From contig NZ_SDLT01000038.1 in the NCBI RefSeq assembly GCF_004522235.1, positions 1 to 64,000 of the forward strand: 64,000 bases of DNA, written 5' to 3'. A program made the translations under genes and the position numbers. Below are positions 24,041-33,441 of the stretch, piece by piece; the first letter of the stretch is position 1; each line of letters begins with the position of its first letter. Under the pieces are notes generated by a model. It made no database searches and was not told the DNA's origin. It saw nothing but the letters and a program-made list of their open reading frames with translations. Source of the DNA: Amycolatopsis nivea. GTDB taxonomy: Bacteria; Actinomycetota; Actinomycetes; Mycobacteriales; Pseudonocardiaceae.

Positions 24041-25315
24041 TCAGCGCAGGGTGTCCCAGCCTGCGTAGCGAGCCTCGGTGCCGAGCTCCTCTTCGATGCG
24101 GATCAGCTGGTTGTACTTCGCCGTGCGGTCCGACCGCGACAGCGAACCCGTCTTGATCTGGCCGCAGCCGGTCGCTACCGCGAGGTCGGCGATCGTGGTG
24201 TCCTCGGTCTCGCCCGAACGGTGCGACATGACCGCCGAGTAGCCCGCCTTGTGCGCGGTGTCGACCGCGGACAGGGTCTCGGTCAGGGTGCCGATCTGGT
24301 TGACCTTGATCAGGATCGAGTTGGCGATGCCGCGCTTGATGCCGTCACGCAGGATCTCGACGTTCGTGCAGAACAGGTCGTCGCCGACGAGCTGCACGCG
24401 GTCGCCGATGCCGTCGGTCAGCTGCTTCCAGCCGGCGTAGTCGTCCTGGGCGAGACCGTCCTCGATCGACACGATCGGGAAGCGCTCGGTCAGCTCGGTC
24501 AGGTACGCGACGTGCTCCTCGATGCTGCGCTTGCGGCCCTCGCCGGTGTAGTCGTAGACGCCGTCGCGGTAGAACTCCGACGCCGCCGGGTCCAGCAGCA
24601 GCGCGATGTCCTTGCCCGGCTCGTACCCGGTCTGCTCGATCGCGCGGACCACGAACTCGAGCGCCTCGTCGGCCGACCCCAGCTGCGGCGCGAACCCGCC
24701 CTCGTCGCCGACATTCGTGTTGTGTCCCGCGTCGTGCAACGATTTCCGCAGCGTGTGGAACACCTCCGAGCCCATCCGCACCGCATCGGCGAACGACGAG
24801 GCGCCGACCGGGCCGATCATGAACTCCTGGAAGTCGATCGGGTTGTCCGCGTGCGCGCCGCCGTTGATGATGTTCATCATCGGCATCGGCAGCAGATGCG
24901 CGTACACCCCGCCGACGTAGCGGTACAGCGGCAGCGTGTTCGCCGCGGCGGCCGCCTTCGCCACCGCCAGCGAAACCCCGAGCGTCGCGTTCGCGCCGAG
25001 GCGGGCCTTGTTCTCGGTGCCGTCGAGGGCGATCAGCGCGCGGTCGACGTCGGCCTGCGCCTCGGCCTCCATGCCGACCACGGCGTCGGCGATCTCGCCG
25101 TTCACCGCGTCGACCGCCTTGCGCACGCCCTTGCCGTGGAACCGCTTCGCGTCGCCGTCCCGCAGCTCAACGGCCTCGCGCGTGCCGGTGGAGGCCCCGG
25201 ACGGCACCGCCGCCCGGCCCGCCGACCCGTCCGCCAGCACCACGTCGACCTCGACCGTCGGGTTGCCCCGGCTGTCGAGCACCTCACGGCCCCGGACCCG
25301 GACGATGCCTGTCAT
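24041..25315 (-). CDS. eno: Enolase (phosphopyruvate hydratase)
   Basis: This glycolytic enzyme converts 2-phosphoglycerate to phosphoenolpyruvate in the cytosol. The 424-residue protein has the standard features: REVLDSRGNPTVEVD at the N-terminus, MNIINGGAHADNPIDFQEFM in the barrel entrance, magnesium-ligand regions (LLDPAASEF, SIEDGLAQDD, VGDDLFCTN) and the catalytic loop MSHRSGETEDT. ATG 25315 follows GAGGAG, which excludes the slightly longer frame. This housekeeping gene is monocistronic here and is an anchor for core-chromosome location. Confidence 0.98.
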   Translation of the reverse strand: MTGIVRVRGREVLDSRGNPTVEVDVVLADGSAGRAAVPSGASTGTREAVELRDGDAKRFHGKGVRKAVDAVNGEIADAVVGMEAEAQADVDRALIALDGTENKARLGANATLGVSLAVAKAAAAANTLPLYRYVGGVYAHLLPMPMMNIINGGAHADNPIDFQEFMIGPVGASSFADAVRMGSEVFHTLRKSLHDAGHNTNVGDEGGFAPQLGSADEALEFVVRAIEQTGYEPGKDIALLLDPAASEFYRDGVYDYTGEGRKRSIEEHVAYLTELTERFPIVSIEDGLAQDDYAGWKQLTDGIGDRVQLVGDDLFCTNVEILRDGIKRGIANSILIKVNQIGTLTETLSAVDTAHKAGYSAVMSHRSGETEDTTIADLAVATGCGQIKTGSLSRSDRTAKYNQLIRIEEELGTEARYAGWDTLR

Positions 25316-25610
25316 AACGCTCCTCGGAGGTTCGAGCCGAAGCACTCAGCGCACGCTCCGTGAAGCGCCCCGGCAGCAACGCGGCACCACGGCGAGCCGC
25401 ACGTCACCCCGGAGGCTAGCAGAAGAATTCTGAATCGATCAGGCTGAGCCGGGAGAATCCACTTCGGACAGTCCGGAACCCGTTTCCCGGCAAAGGGAAC
25501 GAACCGGAACCGGCGGAAAAGACGCTTCACGCCCCGGACAGCTCGCGTTCATCGGCGGGCCGCGCGGCCAGCATAGCTTCGCTTCCGCCGGAGAGCCGGA
25601 GGAGGCCGCC

Positions 25611-27146
25611 ATGTCCAGCACCGTCAGCCGTCGAGGAGCACTGGGTCTCATGGGCGTGAGCGCTGCCGTACCACTGCTCGGCACTGGTACGGCAACCGCC
25701 GCTCCGCTCATGTCAACGCCGGGCGGTGGCGCCACCCCGGTGCAGGGTCTGCATCTCACGTTCGGCCGCGATCCCGCGCGGCAGATGGTGGTTTCGTGGC
25801 TCACCGACGGTCCGGTCGGCCGTCCTCGCGTCCGCTACGGCACGCTCGACGACGGCTTCGGCTCGTCCGCGCCCGCAGTCACCCGCACCTACCTCGACGG
25901 CGCGTCCAACCGCACCGTCTGGGTGCACCACGCCGAGCTCGACCGCCTCTGCCCGAACACCGAGTACCTCTACGTCGCCCAGCACGACGGCGCGACGCCC
26001 GACGCGGGCACGTTCCGCACCGCGCCCAGCGGCCGGTCCGCGTTCACCTTCACCAGCTTCGGCGACCAGTCCGCGCCGCAGGTCACCTGGGATCTCAAGG
26101 GCGCGCCCGCGATCGACTTCTTCTCCACCCCGGCGACGAAGGACATCGTCACCGGCATCGAGACCGTCGCGCCGCTGTTCCACCTGCTCAACGGCGACCT
26201 CTGCTACGCCAACCTCGACGTCGACCGCGTGCGCACCTGGAACAACTTCTTCACCAACAACACCCGCTCGGCGCGGTACCGGCCGTGGATGCCCGCGGCG
26301 GGCAACCACGAGATCGAGAAGCAGAACGGCGCGATCGGCATGGACGCGTACCAGGCGTACTTCCAGCTGCCCTCCACCGAAACCGACCCCGAACTGGCCG
26401 GGCTCTGGTACGGCTTCACCGTCGGCTCGGTGCGGGTGATCGTGCTGCAGAACGACGACAACTGCCTGCAAGACGGCGGGGACGTCTACGTCAGCGGCTA
26501 CTCCGGCGGGCGGCAGCTCGCCTGGCTGGAGAAGGAACTCGCCGCGGCACGGGCGTCGCGCGACGTGGACTGGATCGTCGTCGCGATGCACCAGGTCATG
26601 ATCAGCACGTCCGACGCGAACGGCGCCGACCTCGGCCTGCGCGAGACGTACGGTCCGCTGTTCGACCGCTACGGCGTCGACCTGGTGCTTTGCGGGCACG
26701 AGCACGACTACGAACGGTCCCTCGCCGTGCACGGCGTCGTCGCGGGAAGCGAGACGCTCACGCCGAACCCGGTCTCCGACGCGACCGACGACATCGACGC
26801 GACGCACGGCACCGTGCACATGGTTCTCGGCGGAGGCGGCGTCTCCGGCACCACCAACGGCAGCTTCTTCAAGGACGGCACCGGAAAGGTGCTGACCGCC
26901 GTCGCGGACAAGCGGGATCCCGCCACAGGCAAGCGGAAACCGACCTACGTGCGCGAAAAAGCGGTGTGGAGCGCGGTGCGCGACCTCGACCACCCCTACG
27001 GCTTCGCCGCGTTCACCGTGGACCCCGGACGCCGTCCGGGCGGCACGACGACCATGCACGTGACCTACTACAACGTCACCAAGCCGACCGGCGAGCTGTC
27101 GGTGTTCGAGCGATTCTCGTTGCACCGCAAGCGCGCCGACGGCTGA
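25611..27146 (+). CDS. Tat-exported purple-acid-phosphatase-like metallophosphoesterase
   Basis: The 511-residue protein starts with a twin-arginine signal (SRRGALGLMGVSAAVPLLG). A fibronectin-like N-terminal domain precedes a calcineurin-type metallophosphoesterase core. Metal ligands are visible in FGDQ (Asp152), NGDLCYAN (Asp196), GNHE (Asn232, His233), AMHQ (His327) and GHEHDYER (His363, His365). It probably acts outside the membrane on phosphomonoesters during phosphate scavenging, but no PHO-box was identified. It is followed by the P450 gene after about 155 bp. Confidence 0.92.
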   Translation: MSSTVSRRGALGLMGVSAAVPLLGTGTATAAPLMSTPGGGATPVQGLHLTFGRDPARQMVVSWLTDGPVGRPRVRYGTLDDGFGSSAPAVTRTYLDGASNRTVWVHHAELDRLCPNTEYLYVAQHDGATPDAGTFRTAPSGRSAFTFTSFGDQSAPQVTWDLKGAPAIDFFSTPATKDIVTGIETVAPLFHLLNGDLCYANLDVDRVRTWNNFFTNNTRSARYRPWMPAAGNHEIEKQNGAIGMDAYQAYFQLPSTETDPELAGLWYGFTVGSVRVIVLQNDDNCLQDGGDVYVSGYSGGRQLAWLEKELAAARASRDVDWIVVAMHQVMISTSDANGADLGLRETYGPLFDRYGVDLVLCGHEHDYERSLAVHGVVAGSETLTPNPVSDATDDIDATHGTVHMVLGGGGVSGTTNGSFFKDGTGKVLTAVADKRDPATGKRKPTYVREKAVWSAVRDLDHPYGFAAFTVDPGRRPGGTTTMHVTYYNVTKPTGELSVFERFSLHRKRADG

Positions 27147-27301
27147 CGTCAACCCCTTCTCCCGTCCGGCCCGGGCCACCCCTCAAGCCGGACAAGAGGA
27201 TCCTTAGCCGCACTACGCTTGTCACGGACCCGGCGGCCGCAACGGACACCTCCCCCCCATCGTCCGTCCATTGTGGACCGTCGGGCCGCGAGGGAGCGCC
27301 C

Positions 27302-28522
27302 ATGGACCACGCCGTCACCCCCTTCGTGCTGGACCCGGCGGCGCCGGACGTGCACGGCGAGGGCGCCCGGCTGCGCGCCCGCGGACCGCTGACCGTGGTC
27401 GAACTGCCGGGCGGCGTGCTCGCCTGGTCGGTCACCAGCCTGCCGCTGCTGCGCGCCCTGCTCGCCGACCCGCGGGTCTCGAAGGATCCCCGGCGGCACT
27501 GGCCTGCCTACCGGGACGGCGAGATCTCGTCCGACTGGTCGCTGCACATCTGGGTTTCGGTGCAGAACATGTTCACCGCCTACGGCGACGAGCACCGGCG
27601 GCTGCGGTCGCTGGTGTCCAAGGCTTTCGCGCCCGGCCGGATCGCCGCGCTGCGCCCGGTGGTCGCCGAAATCGTCGACGGCCTGCTCGGCGAACTCGAC
27701 GCCGGACCGTCCGAAACCGACCTGCGCGAACAGTACTGCTACCGGCTGCCGATCGAGGTGATCTGCCGGCTGGCCGGCGTCCCCGAACAAGCGCGGCCGG
27801 GCCTGCGCACCGCGGTGGCCGGGGTCTTCGCGACGTCGGCGACCGCGGAAGAGGCGACCGCGAACGTCGAGCTGCTGTACGGAATTTTCGCCGACCTCGT
27901 CTCCCAGCGGCGCGCCGAGCCCGGCGACGACCTCGCGAGCGCGCTCATCGCCGCCCGCGACTCCGACGGCTCCCGACTGAGCGAAGAGGAGCTGGTGGAC
28001 ACGCTGATGCTGGTGATCACCGCGGGTCACGAGACGACGGTCAACCTGCTCGACCAGGCCGTGACCGCGCTGCTCACGCATCCCGCGCAGCTGCGCCAGG
28101 TCCGCGACGGAACGCGCACCTGGTCGCACGTGGTGGACGAGACGTTGCGCTGGCAGGCCCCGATTTCGCACCTGCCGCTGCGGTTCGCGCGAGAGGACAT
28201 CGAGGTCGAGGGCACGGTCATCCGCGCGGGCGACCCGATTCTCCCGTCCTTCGGCCCCGCCGGACGCGACGAGGCGCACCACGGTCCGGACGCGGACGAG
28301 TTCGACTTGGCCCGCAAGGACAAATCAGCGCTCGCGTTCGGCTACGGCGTGCATTACTGCCTCGGTGCGCAGCTCGCCCGGATGGAGGCGGAGCTGGCGC
28401 TGCCTGCGTTGTTCGAGCGGTTCCCCGATTTGGTGCTGGCAGTGGCGGGAGAGAAGCTGGAGCCGGTGCCGTCGTTCATCACCAACGGGCATCTGACGCT
28501 GCCGGTCCGGTTGCGGGGCTAG
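27302..28522 (+). CDS. Cytochrome P450
   Basis: The 406-residue soluble bacterial P450 has an intact I-helix motif AGHETT (241-246), ETLR (Glu280-Arg283) and a haem-binding loop FGYGVHYCLGAQLAR with Cys353. It should hydroxylate or otherwise oxidise a small organic substrate using ferredoxin electrons. No ferredoxin gene is adjacent. Its stop overlaps the stop of the convergent racemase gene by two bases. No biosynthetic genes flank it closely, so the substrate is open. Confidence 0.95.
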   Translation: MDHAVTPFVLDPAAPDVHGEGARLRARGPLTVVELPGGVLAWSVTSLPLLRALLADPRVSKDPRRHWPAYRDGEISSDWSLHIWVSVQNMFTAYGDEHRRLRSLVSKAFAPGRIAALRPVVAEIVDGLLGELDAGPSETDLREQYCYRLPIEVICRLAGVPEQARPGLRTAVAGVFATSATAEEATANVELLYGIFADLVSQRRAEPGDDLASALIAARDSDGSRLSEEELVDTLMLVITAGHETTVNLLDQAVTALLTHPAQLRQVRDGTRTWSHVVDETLRWQAPISHLPLRFAREDIEVEGTVIRAGDPILPSFGPAGRDEAHHGPDADEFDLARKDKSALAFGYGVHYCLGAQLARMEAELALPALFERFPDLVLAVAGEKLEPVPSFITNGHLTLPVRLRG

Positions 28523-29613
28523 GCCTTCCAGTCGGCGAGGACGTCCTCGGTGTCCGCGCCCGGCACCGGCGGCGGCGTCGGCACATCCGTGGTGCTGCGC
28601 GAAAACCGCGGCGCCGGAGCGGGCTGGACGATGCCGTCGAGCGTGACCAGGCCGGAGCGCGCGGCGATGTGCGGGTGCTGGGGAGCCTCGTCGGGAGCGA
28701 GGACCGGCGTGACGCACGCGTCGGTGCCGTCGAAGACCTCGGCCCATTCGTCGCGGGTGCGGGTGAGGAAAGTCCGGGTGAAGGTGGCGCGGAGGGTGGG
28801 CCAGCCGTCGCGGTCCAGTTGCGCCGGGAGGTCTTCCGCGGCGAGGCCGAGGCCGTTCAGAAGAGCCGCGTAGAACTGCGGCTCGAGGGAACCGACGGCG
28901 ACGTAACGGCCGTCCGCGCAGACGTACGTGTCGTAGAACGGCGCGCCGCCGTCCAGGAGGTTCGTGCCGCGTTCGTCGGACCAGGAACCCAGGCCGCGCA
29001 AGGCCCACATCATCTGGGACAGGACGTTCGCGCCGTCGACCATCGCCGCGTCCACGACCTGGCCGCGCCCGGTCCGGCCGCAGTCCCACAGCGCCGCGAG
29101 CACGCCCGCGATCAGGAACATCGATCCGCCGCCGAAGTCGCCGACCAGGTTGAGCGGCGGCACCGGACGCTCGCCCGCGCGGCCGATCGCGTGCAGCACG
29201 CCGGTGAGGCCGAGGTAGTTGATGTCGTGCCCGGCGCGCTGGGCGAGCGGCCCGTCCTGGCCCCAGCCAGTCATCCGGCCGTACACCAGGCGGGGATTGC
29301 GCGCGAAGCAGTCGTCCGGGCCGACGCCGAGCCGTTCGGTGACGCCCGGCCGCAGGCCTTCGACCAGCACGTCCGCCTTCGCCGCGAGCCGCAGGACGAG
29401 TTCGCGGCCCTCGGGGGTCTTGAGGTCCGCGGCGACCGAGCGGCGCCCGCGCAGCAGCGGGTCCGGCTTGCCGCCGCTGAGGTCGAGCGATCCGGAAGGC
29501 CGTTCCACCCGGGCGACGTCCGCGCCCAGGTCGGCGAGCACCATGCACGCGTGCGGCCCCGGCCCGATCCCGGCCAGCTCGACGACCTTCAGCCCGCTCA
29601 ACGGTCCCGCCAC
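28519..29613 (-). CDS. CaiB/BaiF family, alpha-methylacyl-CoA racemase-like
   Basis: The 364-residue protein matches class III CoA-transferase fold racemases. It begins GPLSGLKVVELAGIGPGPHA and carries GHDINYLGLTG (His129) and LNLVGDFGGG (Asp159), equivalent to the catalytic His126 and Asp156 of mycobacterial MCR. It should epimerise 2-methylacyl-CoA thioesters so that beta-oxidation can proceed. GTG 29613 follows GAGGAGG. It is convergent with the P450 gene with overlapping stops. Confidence 0.92.
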   Translation of the reverse strand: MAGPLSGLKVVELAGIGPGPHACMVLADLGADVARVERPSGSLDLSGGKPDPLLRGRRSVAADLKTPEGRELVLRLAAKADVLVEGLRPGVTERLGVGPDDCFARNPRLVYGRMTGWGQDGPLAQRAGHDINYLGLTGVLHAIGRAGERPVPPLNLVGDFGGGSMFLIAGVLAALWDCGRTGRGQVVDAAMVDGANVLSQMMWALRGLGSWSDERGTNLLDGGAPFYDTYVCADGRYVAVGSLEPQFYAALLNGLGLAAEDLPAQLDRDGWPTLRATFTRTFLTRTRDEWAEVFDGTDACVTPVLAPDEAPQHPHIAARSGLVTLDGIVQPAPAPRFSRSTTDVPTPPPVPGADTEDVLADWKA

Positions 29614-29821
29614 GTGTCCTCCTCGGCTCCGGCGCCTGCCGCGGCGACCCTACCGGCCGGTCCGGTCCGCGTCCGGGCGTGTGGGGTAACCCACCCGTGG
29701 CCCGACCCGGGCAGAACCGGCGCCGGGCCTCACCCGAACCGGGGACTGGCGTCTCGCGGCCGCGCCCGTCGGGTACCCGGCTGGTATCCATGGGTCACGA
29801 ATAGATCAAGGAGGATTTTCG

Positions 29822-30292
29822 ATGAGCTTTTTCGACCAGGCCAAGGACAAGATCCAGGAATTCGCGGGCAACAACCCGGACAAGGTCGGCCAGGGCATCG
29901 ACAAGGCCGCCGAATTCGCCGACGAGAAAACGGGCGGCAAGCACGGCGACCAGATCCGCCAGGGCGCGGACAAACTGAAGGAGAACTTCGGCGGCGGCCA
30001 GGAAGGCGGCCAGGAACAAGGCGGCGGGCAGCAGCAGGGCGGCTTCGACCAGGGCGGTCCGCAGGGTCAGCAGGGCGGCTTCGGTCAGGGCGACCAAGGC
30101 GGATTCGGCCAGGGTGAGCAAGGCGGCCAGGGCGGCTTCGGCCAGGGCGGCTTCGGCCAGGGCGAGCAGGGCGGCCAGGGCGGATTCGGTCAAGGCGAGC
30201 AGGGCGGCCAGGGCGGATTCGGCCAGGGCGAGCAGGGCGGCTTCGACCAAGGCGGCCAGCAGGGCGAGCAGCAGTGGGGCAACCAGCAGTAA
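29822..30292 (+). CDS. MT0933-like antitoxin-family protein with Q/G repeat tail
   Basis: The first about 55 residues (SFFDQAKDKIQEFAGNNPDK, then IDKAAEFADEKTGGKHGDQI) match the small MT0933/Rv0909-like putative antitoxin family of helical actinobacterial proteins. From residue about 58 to 156 the protein is a low-complexity Gln/Gly tail built of GGFGQGEQGGQ-like units, predicted to be disordered. No toxin gene is adjacent. ATG 29822 has an excellent AAGGAGGA box. The family function is uncertain; similar N-termini also occur in CsbD-like stress proteins. Confidence 0.75.
   Translation: MSFFDQAKDKIQEFAGNNPDKVGQGIDKAAEFADEKTGGKHGDQIRQGADKLKENFGGGQEGGQEQGGGQQQGGFDQGGPQGQQGGFGQGDQGGFGQGEQGGQGGFGQGGFGQGEQGGQGGFGQGEQGGQGGFGQGEQGGFDQGGQQGEQQWGNQQ
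30040..30262 (+). repeat. In-gene GGCGGnTTCGGnCAGGGC repeat
   Basis: The 3' half of the MT0933-like gene is a run of degenerate direct repeats of 12-36 bp encoding GGFGQGEQGGQ units. The near-identical copies make slippage or recombination between strains likely, so tail length may vary. Confidence 0.85.
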
Positions 30293-30866
30293 CCAGGGCT
30301 GTTCCGGCCTGAGTTCCCGCGCCGGGGGCGGACCGCGCACGTCTGCCCCGCCGAGAACCGGGAAAACGTTGGCAGCGAAGGAACTGCGCGAGTCAGGACA
30401 CAGCCATGCAGGCGAACCTCGCGCGAGTCAACTGCCACCGGAGGTCCGCAGATCGACCGCGGCCAGCGAACCGCGCAAGTCACGAGCCTCGGCAACCAGC
30501 CGGGGCGAGAGAGCTGTGCGCGTCGGCAACCGCGGTCGGCTGCGGGAATCTGTTGCAACGGCCAGCCTCCGCGGCGAAACAAGACCAGCCGCCGCGAGCG
30601 AAAACGAGCCGTGAACGTCGGAGGCCGCGGTCGCAACAACTCAGCTTGCAAACCTCGCGAATCGGTCGCCGTGAGCAAACCGTGGCGATCCCGCAATAAC
30701 CCGGCCTCGGCAGGGATTGTTGAGACCAGCAGCGACGAGCGGGCGGGGCGGTGTTTCAGCGCAGTTTCCGGCGTGTTCACCCGGACCGCGCGAAAATGCC
30801 GCCCCGCTTTCCCGTGCCGCATCCGCATCGCTGAATTTCTTTCACAATTCCGTGGTCCGAAGCCGT
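30293..30866. other. Non-coding gap of 574 bases
   Basis: No gene is evident. The sequence is a quasi-repetitive mix of CGAGTCA, GCAACC and CCGCGG words without a regular period. Open frames crossing it lack ribosome binding sites and have non-coding composition. I see no strong terminator, although one should follow the MT0933-like gene. Confidence 0.55.
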
Positions 30867-31499
30867 TCAGCCGGGTTTGCGAGCCGAGATCAGCAGGTGT
30901 TCCTCCGGCTCCGCTCCGGGCTTGTCCGGGGCGAACGTTTCCGTCCGGGTCCCGGTCACTTCCAGTCCGGCCGCGCGCACCCGGTCGGCCAGCGCGTCCG
31001 CCGGGAAGCTCGTCACCCGGATCGAGTGGCCGAGGAAGTCGACCGGGACGTCCTCGACGTCGGCGGGCACCGTGATCAGCGCGAACCTTCCACCCGAGGC
31101 CAGCCAGCCGGCGATCCGGCCGAGCGCGCGCTCCGTTTCGGCCCGCGGCAGCTGCAGGAACGGGAAGAACGCGCACACCGCGTCCCACGTCCCCGGTTCC
31201 GACTCCCATTCCCGCACGTCGGCCTGCACGAACTCGGCCCCGGGCACCTGCTCGCGGGCGATCCGCACCATCTCCGCGGACACGTCGATCCCGGTCACCC
31301 GGTGCCCGGCGGCGACCAGATCCGCCGCGACGGGGCGGCCGGTCCCGCTGCCGACGTCGAGCACCCGCGCCGAGGGCGGCAGCACCGCGAGCAGCTCCCG
31401 CACCGCCGCGTCCACCACCGGCGGGCGGCCGAACGCGTCCTCGTACCCGGCGCCGATCGCGTCGAACAGTTCCGCCGCGGTGGTCAGTTCCTCGGACAT
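30867..31499 (-). CDS. SAM-dependent class I methyltransferase
   Basis: The 210-residue protein has a class I methyltransferase fold. Motif I is VLDVGSGTGRPV (about residues 46-57), motif II is VTGIDVSAEMV, and the later AGWLASGGRFALITVP strand matches the post-II region. There is no signal peptide. The substrate cannot be deduced. It is followed by the membrane-protein/GntR operon, also on the minus strand and ending 33 bp upstream, so read-through is possible. Confidence 0.88.
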   Translation of the reverse strand: MSEELTTAAELFDAIGAGYEDAFGRPPVVDAAVRELLAVLPPSARVLDVGSGTGRPVAADLVAAGHRVTGIDVSAEMVRIAREQVPGAEFVQADVREWESEPGTWDAVCAFFPFLQLPRAETERALGRIAGWLASGGRFALITVPADVEDVPVDFLGHSIRVTSFPADALADRVRAAGLEVTGTRTETFAPDKPGAEPEEHLLISARKPG

Positions 31500-31531
31500 C
31501 CCAGTTCCCCTCGCCGTCGAAGAAACCCAGG

Positions 31532-32644
31532 CTATCCGCCGCGGGAAGGCAGTTCGACGACGCCGAATCCAGCCAGCGCAGCGAACGCCGCGAGTACGGC
31601 GAGGAGGGCCCAGCTGATCGGGTGGCCGAGGTTGAGCGTCCAGGCGACCCCCGAGCGCCGGTGCACGAGAAGGGCCGGGTCGCCGCGGTTCGCGTAGACC
31701 ATGCCCGCGAGGTGCCAGTACCGGTCGTCGTCGCGCTGTACGCGGCCGGAATCCTCTTCGTCCGCAGGCAGCCGGTGCCCGGCGTCACCCACCCGGAACG
31801 CGAACGCCACCCACGCGACCACCGCCCCAGCGAGCGGGACGTAGCTGACGACAGTCGCGCCGGTCGTGGCCGGGACGATTTCCCAGACCTCCAGCGACGC
31901 CACCAGCAAGCTCGCGGCCACGCATCCGGCGGTGCCGAACAGCAGTCGCAGCACGCCGGCGAGGTAGTCGCGGTACCGGGCGGCCGAGGCGGCGGGCTGC
32001 GCCGCGTCGAGTTCCGGCCGGGCACGCGGCAACGCGATACCCAGCAGAGCCACGAGGACGATGATCAACAGCTGCGCGGTGACAGTCGCGAACGCGCGGC
32101 CTACCGTGGTCGCGCCGCGCAGGGCGGAGTCGACGGTCATTCCGTTCGGCGTCGGCAGTGTCGCGGGCAGGTCGCCGTAGCGCCACGCCCCGATCGCCGC
32201 GGTGATCGCGAACAGCACTGCCGCCGGGGCCAGGAAAATCCATTGTGGACGGACCGGGTCGGTGCGGAGCGAGGTGTCAGTCGCGACCGCCTGCCGGGTT
32301 CCGGAATACCAGTCGCCGGAGCGTTTCGCGGCGGCGACCGTGCGGTGCGCCTGGTAGCCGAGGCCGCAGCAAGCAGCCGCGAGAACCGGTGCGGCGAACG
32401 CGGCCGCCGGCTCCCAGCGCAGTCCGGCCGAGGCGAAAGCGACCAGGACGAACGCGAGGGTCCCGGCCACCAGCACCCCGCGCGCGTAACGACGATGCGC
32501 ACGAACGATCTCCGGTTCCGCGACGCGCGCCGCCGGCACCCGCACACCGAACGGAAGCGTCGGCCGGGCCAGCGCGGGCGCCGCCCAGAACGCAGCGGCC
32601 AGCAGCGCCACCAGCGCGAGATCCAGGTAGACCGACGACGTCAC
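31532..32644 (-). CDS. Multispan membrane protein with C-terminal DUF5808-like segment
   Basis: The 370-residue protein has about nine hydrophobic segments. The C-terminal region reads DDRYWHLAGMVYANRGDPAL, then GVAWTLNLGHPISW, which matches the DUF5808 domain found after DUF1648-type membrane proteins. GTG 32644 overlaps the stop of the GntR gene as GTGA, so translation is coupled. In YtrA-type loci a membrane protein of this kind often accompanies the regulator, perhaps in envelope-stress sensing. Confidence 0.75.
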   Translation of the reverse strand: MTSSVYLDLALVALLAAAFWAAPALARPTLPFGVRVPAARVAEPEIVRAHRRYARGVLVAGTLAFVLVAFASAGLRWEPAAAFAAPVLAAACCGLGYQAHRTVAAAKRSGDWYSGTRQAVATDTSLRTDPVRPQWIFLAPAAVLFAITAAIGAWRYGDLPATLPTPNGMTVDSALRGATTVGRAFATVTAQLLIIVLVALLGIALPRARPELDAAQPAASAARYRDYLAGVLRLLFGTAGCVAASLLVASLEVWEIVPATTGATVVSYVPLAGAVVAWVAFAFRVGDAGHRLPADEEDSGRVQRDDDRYWHLAGMVYANRGDPALLVHRRSGVAWTLNLGHPISWALLAVLAAFAALAGFGVVELPSRGG

Positions 32645-33036
32645 GACGCCGCCTTCGCGCGGAAGGATTCCAGCACCGAGCCGCAACGGGCGGTCACCTC
32701 GTCGGCGTCCAGCCCGAGCGCGACGGCCTCGGCCAGGAGCGTGCGAAGCCGTTCCTGCCATTCGTCGGCGTACCCGGAGTCGGCGGGGCCGGATCGGGCG
32801 TCGCGGCGGATCACCGCGCCGCTCTTGCGGTTGATGCGGATCAGGCCCTGCGCGCGGAGCAGGTCGTAGGCCTTGTTCACGGTGTGGAAGTTGATGCCGA
32901 GGTCGGCGCCGAGCTGCCGGGTGGACGGCAGCGCGTCGCCCTCGCCGAGGTCGCCCTGGGCGATCGCCTCCACGATCCGGTCGCGGATCTGCAGGTAGAT
33001 CGGCGTCTCGCTGTCGAGATCCAAAGTCAGCAGCAC
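32641..33036 (-). CDS. GntR-family regulator, YtrA subfamily
   Basis: The 131-residue protein is a short GntR regulator with a winged helix (PIYLQIRDRIVEAIAQGDLG, then LPSTRQLGADLGINFHTVNK) and a brief helical tail, as in the YtrA subfamily, which controls ABC transporters. Start GTG 33036 gives the typical MLLTLDLDSETP opening. It overlaps the downstream membrane protein gene by GTGA and is divergent from an operon encoding an ABC ATPase and permease, its probable target. Confidence 0.92.
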   Translation of the reverse strand: MLLTLDLDSETPIYLQIRDRIVEAIAQGDLGEGDALPSTRQLGADLGINFHTVNKAYDLLRAQGLIRINRKSGAVIRRDARSGPADSGYADEWQERLRTLLAEAVALGLDADEVTARCGSVLESFRAKAAS

Positions 33037-33047
33037 CTGTCCAGGAT

Positions 33048-33074
33048 ATCTGCTATACATCTAATAGAACAGAT
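33048..33074. promoter_or_regulatory. Candidate YtrA operator in divergent promoter
   Basis: ATCTG (33048-33052) and CAGAT (33070-33074), with TAT and ATA inside, form an imperfect 27-bp palindrome in an AT-rich patch. TATACAT within it could be a -10 box. It lies between the GntR/YtrA gene and the ABC operon. Confidence 0.6.
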
Positions 33075-33093
33075 AACGCAGGGGGTGAAGACG

Positions 33094-33441
33094 ATGGCGG
33101 CAGCCGAAATCGTCGGCGACAGGCTCCGGGTGCGGTTCTCCCGCTGGGAGCGGATCGCGGTGTGGCGAGAAGAGATCACGGTCCCGCTGGCTCGGATCCG
33201 GACGGTCGAGCAGATCGGGAATCCGCTGGCCCGCACGCGCGGCGGCCGGATCGGCATGCTGGTCAGCGGGGTGGTCAAGGTCGGGATCTGGGGGCTGGGC
33301 ACCGGGACGCGCCAGCTGGTGTCGGCGCGCCGGTCCGGTCCGGCGCTGCGGATCGTCCTCGACGGCGCGGAGTTCGGCGAACTGCTGCTCAGCCTGCCCG
33401 ACGCGGCCGAGCTGGCCGAAGCGCTCAAGGCCCGCGCATGA
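33094..33441 (+). CDS. Small PH-like domain protein, first gene of ABC operon
   Basis: The 115-residue protein has alternating hydrophobic strands (VGDRLRVRFSRWERIAVWRE) and a C-terminal amphipathic helix (LPDAAELAEALKARA), reminiscent of bacterial PH-like domains, but the assignment is weak. ATG 33094 lies after AGGGGGTG; a GTG at 33085 is an alternative. It overlaps the ABC ATPase gene by ATGA. Its place at the head of the YtrA-controlled operon suggests a role linked to the transporter. Confidence 0.65.
   Translation: MAAAEIVGDRLRVRFSRWERIAVWREEITVPLARIRTVEQIGNPLARTRGGRIGMLVSGVVKVGIWGLGTGTRQLVSARRSGPALRIVLDGAEFGELLLSLPDAAELAEALKARA

Noticed and set aside
30190..32025. A 611-residue minus-strand frame crossing the MT0933-like gene, the gap and the methyltransferase
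   Set aside because: Its composition is Arg/Gly/Ala-rich and shifts character at every gene boundary, and other frames carry recognisable proteins at both ends.
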